Below are positions 6,382 to 9,386 of a stretch of 9,386 bases of DNA, one piece after another. The DNA is from Acidimicrobiia bacterium (GTDB lineage: Bacteria > Actinomycetota > Acidimicrobiia > Spongiisociales > UBA5794): assembly GCA_029934555.1 (NCBI GenBank), contig JAOZMA010000054.1, positions 1,274 through 10,659 of the forward strand, in the 5' to 3' direction. Positions within the stretch are counted from its first letter, which is position 1. Each line of letters starts with the position of its first letter. The translations under genes were made by a program, and so were the position numbers. Under the pieces are notes generated by a model that was given only the letters and a program-made list of their open reading frames with translations, ran no database searches and was not told where the DNA came from.

Positions 6382-7658
6382 TTCGCAGCCTCCACGCCGG
6401 CTACGAGCTCCGCGAAACGCTCTCCTCGAATGGCATAGGACTCGAACTCATCGAAGCTCGCACAGCCGGGAGCAAGCAGAACGGTGTCACCCTGGATGGC
6501 GATCCGGGCCGCGGTTTCGACGGCCGATGCGAGATCGCTCACGACCGTTACGGGAGTTCCGATCCCCGCCGCGATCGAAGGTGCCGCTTCCCCGAATGCG
6601 ACCACGTGCCGAACCGTTTCGGGAGCGATCGTCGAGAGGTCGAGATCCTTGTTCCTGCCACCGGCGAGAAGCACGACACGATCGTATGCCTGTGCTGCCG
6701 CACGGGCAGCGTGTGGGTTCGTCGCTTTCGAGTCGTCGATCCAGGTGATGCCGCGGCTCGTACCGACGGTCCGGCGCCGGTGCGGACCAGGGGTGAATCC
6801 CGCAAGCACGGTTGCGATTCCGGCATCGGTAGCGCCGACCGAAGATGCCATGACGGCTGCGATCCCGAGATCCGTCACCCAGGAGGGATCGCTCGTTGAG
6901 ATCTGGAATCTTCGATCGCCCATCTGGAGCGTTTCGTCGACCGGTCCCACTCCGTCTCTCGAAACCGCTGTTCCACTCACACCGATCGTCCGACACTCAG
7001 CGAGTGCGGCGATCTCGGTTGCTCCTGGATCGTCGGCCCCGTAGACGGCCAGCTCGCTCGGAGACATGTTCTCGAAGATCCTGGCCTTGGCAGAGCCGTA
7101 GGCCCCGACCGAGCCGTGCCAATCAAGATGATCTGCAGCGACGTTGACGATCCCTGCTGCGACCGGGTGGAATCGATCGATGAACCGCAGCTGGAAGCTC
7201 GATGCTTCGAGCACCACGATGGCGGTCGAGTCATCACTGAGGCCGGATACGGGTGTCCCTATGTTCCCGGCCGAAACTGCCGGTATGCCGCTCTCTGTAA
7301 GCATGTCGGTGATCGTGTTCGTCACGGTGGTTTTTCCATTCGTGCCGGTTACGGCAACGTACGGAACCGTGAGGTGGCGTGCGCCGAACTCGAGCTCGCT
7401 GATCACCTCGATCCTCGCACCGAGGGCGTCCTGGATGGGATCGGAGTGCTCGGGGAACCCCGGCGATGCCACGACGAGACCGATGCCGGCGAGGAAGTGG
7501 TCCGCCCACGCTCCGGAGTGCACGGCGTAGCCCAAATCACGCAAGGAGATCGTCGATGTCGATGATCGGTCGTAGACGGAGACCTGGTGACCGAGGCGAG
7601 CGGCGAGATCAGCGGCTGCGGCACCGCTCACGGCCGCACCGAGGATCAGTGTCCTCAC
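6378..7658 (-). CDS. murD: UDP-N-acetylmuramoylalanine--D-glutamate ligase MurD
   Basis: Cytoplasmic Mur ligase that adds D-glutamate to UDP-MurNAc-L-Ala using ATP. I place the start at GTG 7656-7658, which overlaps the mraY stop (GTGA) and gives 426 residues opening with the Rossmann strand RTLILGAAVSG. An in-frame upstream start at 7772 would add 38 Arg-rich residues read from within mraY and is unlikely. Motifs: P-loop GTNGKTT (105-111), EASSFQL (151-157), DHLDWHG (176-182), Lys191 in SAKARIF at the place of the carbamylated Lys, PHRRR (292-296), DDSKATN (308-314), LAGGRNKDLD (331-340) and LAPGCASFDEF (395-405). EASSFQL and DDSKATN are diagnostic of MurD. Unusually, the family HNxxN motif before the C-terminal domain is replaced by WVTDL (260-264). 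No Shine-Dalgarno is evident before the GTG, so translation is probably coupled to mraY. Confidence 0.96.
   Translation of the reverse strand: MRTLILGAAVSGAAAADLAARLGHQVSVYDRSSTSTISLRDLGYAVHSGAWADHFLAGIGLVVASPGFPEHSDPIQDALGARIEVISELEFGARHLTVPYVAVTGTNGKTTVTNTITDMLTESGIPAVSAGNIGTPVSGLSDDSTAIVVLEASSFQLRFIDRFHPVAAGIVNVAADHLDWHGSVGAYGSAKARIFENMSPSELAVYGADDPGATEIAALAECRTIGVSGTAVSRDGVGPVDETLQMGDRRFQISTSDPSWVTDLGIAAVMASSVGATDAGIATVLAGFTPGPHRRRTVGTSRGITWIDDSKATNPHAARAAAQAYDRVVLLAGGRNKDLDLSTIAPETVRHVVAFGEAAPSIAAGIGTPVTVVSDLASAVETAARIAIQGDTVLLAPGCASFDEFESYAIRGERFAELVAGVEAAK
6389..6393 (-). promoter_or_regulatory. Ribosome binding site of ftsW
   Basis: GGAGG lies 7 bases before the ATG at 6379-6381, inside the end of murD. 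It favours this first ATG, with its long cytoplasmic N-terminus, over Met14. Confidence 0.65.
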
Positions 7659-8719
7659 GGCGCGCCGATCTTGGTGATCGTTACGAAGTCCGCGTAGAAG
7701 ACACCGACACCGAGGGCGACTGCTATCCCCGCGAGGATCCAGAATCTGATGATCACCGTCGTTTCGGGCCAACCCTTGAGCTCGAAGTGATGGTGGATGG
7801 GAGCCATGCGGAGGATGCGGCGGCCGAATACACGGAAAGCGAACACCTGGCCGATCACCGACAGTGTCTCGACCACGTAGAGGCCACCGAGCAGGATCAG
7901 GAGCAGCTCGGTATTGGTCAGGAGCGCGAGCGCAGCGAGGGCTCCTCCGAGGGCCTGCGAGCCCGTGTCACCCATGAAGATCTTCGCCGGTGCTGCATTC
8001 CACCAGAGGAACCCGAGTGAAGCACCTACGACGGCGGCTGCGAACGTCGCGAGATCGAGGGCGCCGTTGAGGTCTACGAAGTACTCCGCGATGTTCCTCC
8101 ACTGCCAGAATGCGATCAGGACATAGGCGCCGGCCACGAGGGAGATCGATCCTGCCACCAGGCCGTCGAGACCGTCGGTCAGATTCACCGCGTTCGCTGC
8201 AGCGGTGAGCATGAACAGGACGAGGACGAAGTACAGGATCGGTCCGAGGTCGATACCGAGCGGTCGAACGAACGAGAGCTCCGTGGAGACGCCGATCTGA
8301 ACGGACCACCATGCGAAGATCGCAGCAACGGCGAGTTGCCCGAGGAACTTCCAACGCTTCGACAGGCCCTGATTCTGTTTCTTCGCGTACTTCGTGAAGT
8401 CGTCGAGGAACCCGATCACGCCCATACCGATGAAGGCGAACAGGGCGAGAAGGCCCTCGGGGGCGAAGACGCTCATACTGAAATCCAGGCCTTTGCCGAC
8501 CGTGAAGAAGCTGAAGTGAGCGGCCACGAAACCGAGGATGACGCCGAAGATCAGGACGACTCCGCCCATCGTCGGCGTCCCCCTCTTGTGCATGTGACCC
8601 TGCACATCCTCCTGGATGAACTGGCCGATGCTGCGTCTGCGGAGGATCCGGATCGCCACCGGGGTGACGAAGATCGTGAATGTCAGAGCGACCGATGCGG
8701 AGATGAGGAGCTGGATCAT
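7655..8719 (-). CDS. mraY: Phospho-N-acetylmuramoyl-pentapeptide transferase MraY
   Basis: Integral membrane enzyme that transfers phospho-MurNAc-pentapeptide from UDP to undecaprenyl phosphate, making lipid I. Its 354 residues match the usual length with about ten membrane segments. Landmarks in order: HMHKRGTPTMGG (42-53), the Asp pair in GFLDDFTK (103-110), NAVNLTDGLDGL (176-187), IFMGDTGS (247-254, with Asp251 in the place of the active-site Asp), and the HHHFELKGW loop (309-317) characteristic of MraY as opposed to WecA-type transferases. All the known catalytic and Mg-binding positions appear present. The ATG overlaps the murF stop as ATGA, with a GAGGT about 9 bases upstream (8729-8733). 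The enzyme is the target of tunicamycin and related nucleoside antibiotics. Confidence 0.98.
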   Translation of the reverse strand: MIQLLISASVALTFTIFVTPVAIRILRRRSIGQFIQEDVQGHMHKRGTPTMGGVVLIFGVILGFVAAHFSFFTVGKGLDFSMSVFAPEGLLALFAFIGMGVIGFLDDFTKYAKKQNQGLSKRWKFLGQLAVAAIFAWWSVQIGVSTELSFVRPLGIDLGPILYFVLVLFMLTAAANAVNLTDGLDGLVAGSISLVAGAYVLIAFWQWRNIAEYFVDLNGALDLATFAAAVVGASLGFLWWNAAPAKIFMGDTGSQALGGALAALALLTNTELLLILLGGLYVVETLSVIGQVFAFRVFGRRILRMAPIHHHFELKGWPETTVIIRFWILAGIAVALGVGVFYADFVTITKIGAP

Positions 8720-9386
8720 CGGGTTGCGACCTCGGCGAGTCTCTCTGCGATGGCTTCCAGACCGACGGATCGGGAACCCTTGACCAGTACGACGTCGCCA
8801 TCGCGAAGCTGTTGCGCTACGAGTTCGAAGGCCTCGGAGGCGTCGCCCAGGTTCTGACCGCCCGCTGCGATCGCGAGGCCATGGTCGCTCCCGACCGTGA
8901 TGACACTCTCGAAACCGAGGTCCGCTGCAAGGACGCCGATCCGCTTGTGCTCCTCCATGGTGATCGATCCGAGCTCTGCCATCTCGCCGAGGATGGCATA
9001 CGACCGTCCCGGCATCGCGGCAACCGTCCGGAGAGCGGCCTCCATCGAGGTCGGATTGGCGTTGTAGGCGTCGTTGACGACGGTATAGCGACCGGTCGTG
9101 ACGTCCATGCGCCAGGGCGACGCAACGGCCGTCGACATGCCTGCCGCGGCCATCTCGGGATCGATTCCGATCGCAGTGGCCGCTGCGAGCGCTGCCGCTG
9201 CGTTGCGTGCGTTATGGGGACCAGCCATGGTCAATGTGATGGGAAGAACCCGTCCGCACGACCGAAGATCGAAGGACGGGCGACCTTCATCGTCCGTTGT
9301 GAGGTTCGAGATCCGAACCAACGCCTCGGCGCTTTCTCCGAAAGTGACGGTTGGACCGGGGTGATCCCGTCGGAGTTTGGGCTCGT
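8716..9386 (-). CDS. murF: UDP-MurNAc-tripeptide--D-Ala-D-Ala ligase MurF (5' end missing)
   Basis: Cytoplasmic Mur ligase that adds D-Ala-D-Ala to complete UDP-MurNAc-pentapeptide, the substrate of MraY. Only the C-terminal 222 residues are present; the frame is open to the right edge, so the N-terminal domain and the P-loop (about half of a normal 450-residue MurF) lie outside. An in-frame TTG at 9319-9321 is internal and not a start, because family-like sequence continues upstream of it (GPTVTFGESAEALVR). Visible motifs, counted from the first full codon: PHNARN (56-61), DAYNANPTSM (105-114), ILGEMAELG (131-139) followed by a conserved His (146), and VLVKGSR (199-205). DAYNANP and KGSR are typical of MurF. 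It ends with TGA overlapping the mraY ATG. murE and ftsI would be expected further upstream. Confidence 0.95.
   Translation of the reverse strand, partial: EPKLRRDHPGPTVTFGESAEALVRISNLTTDDEGRPSFDLRSCGRVLPITLTMAGPHNARNAAAALAAATAIGIDPEMAAAGMSTAVASPWRMDVTTGRYTVVNDAYNANPTSMEAALRTVAAMPGRSYAILGEMAELGSITMEEHKRIGVLAADLGFESVITVGSDHGLAIAAGGQNLGDASEAFELVAQQLRDGDVVLVKGSRSVGLEAIAERLAEVATR

Noticed and set aside
7659..7772. Upstream start for murD giving 464 residues
   Set aside because: The additional 38 residues are read from within mraY and do not resemble the MurD N-terminus; the GTG at 7656-7658 fits the overlap pattern and the Rossmann strand.
9319..9321. TTG start for a short 201-residue murF
   Set aside because: The frame is open to the window edge and the upstream codons encode MurF-like sequence, so the gene is cut by the window and does not start here.

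Overview
The window holds nine consecutive genes of the division and cell wall (dcw) cluster. All lie on the minus strand, so transcription runs from high to low coordinates: murF (partial, running off the right edge), mraY, murD, ftsW, murG, murC, murB, ftsQ, ftsZ. I recognise every gene from family motifs. I see no RNA genes, CRISPR arrays, transposase genes or phage genes, and no gene-free stretch longer than about 55 bases. The long plus-strand open frames are shadows of the high-GC minus-strand genes.

The DNA is GC-rich (roughly 60 percent). Several starts are GTG, and there is no ftsA between ftsQ and ftsZ, which is typical of Actinomycetota, where SepF replaces FtsA as membrane anchor. 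Having murB between murC and ftsQ, with no ddl or ftsA, fits a deep actinobacterial lineage such as Acidimicrobiia. That placement is an inference and not proven by the sequence.

Layout from right to left: MurF (end of cytoplasmic precursor synthesis), MraY (lipid I), MurD (an earlier ligase), FtsW (septal glycan polymerase), MurG (lipid II), MurC and MurB (early UDP-MurNAc steps), FtsQ (divisome scaffold) and FtsZ (Z-ring). The first eight genes form an unbroken chain of stop/start overlaps: six of 4 bases and one of 8 bases (murG/murC). Only ftsZ is separated, by 31 bases carrying its own ribosome binding site. This points to one transcript with tight translational coupling, making precursor synthesis, lipid carrier steps, septal polymerisation and division proteins together.

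The one striking anomaly is at the left edge. FtsZ follows its family up to the segment before the last beta strands, then switches abruptly at about base 55 into AT-rich DNA (about 33 percent GC) and stops after seven unrelated residues. This removes the end of the C-terminal domain, the linker and the conserved tail. A chimeric contig end or an inserted element is more likely than a real short FtsZ. A lesser oddity is loss of the HNxxN motif in MurD, with a partial change at the same place in MurC. Otherwise this is an ordinary, well-conserved housekeeping region, and I found no novel system.
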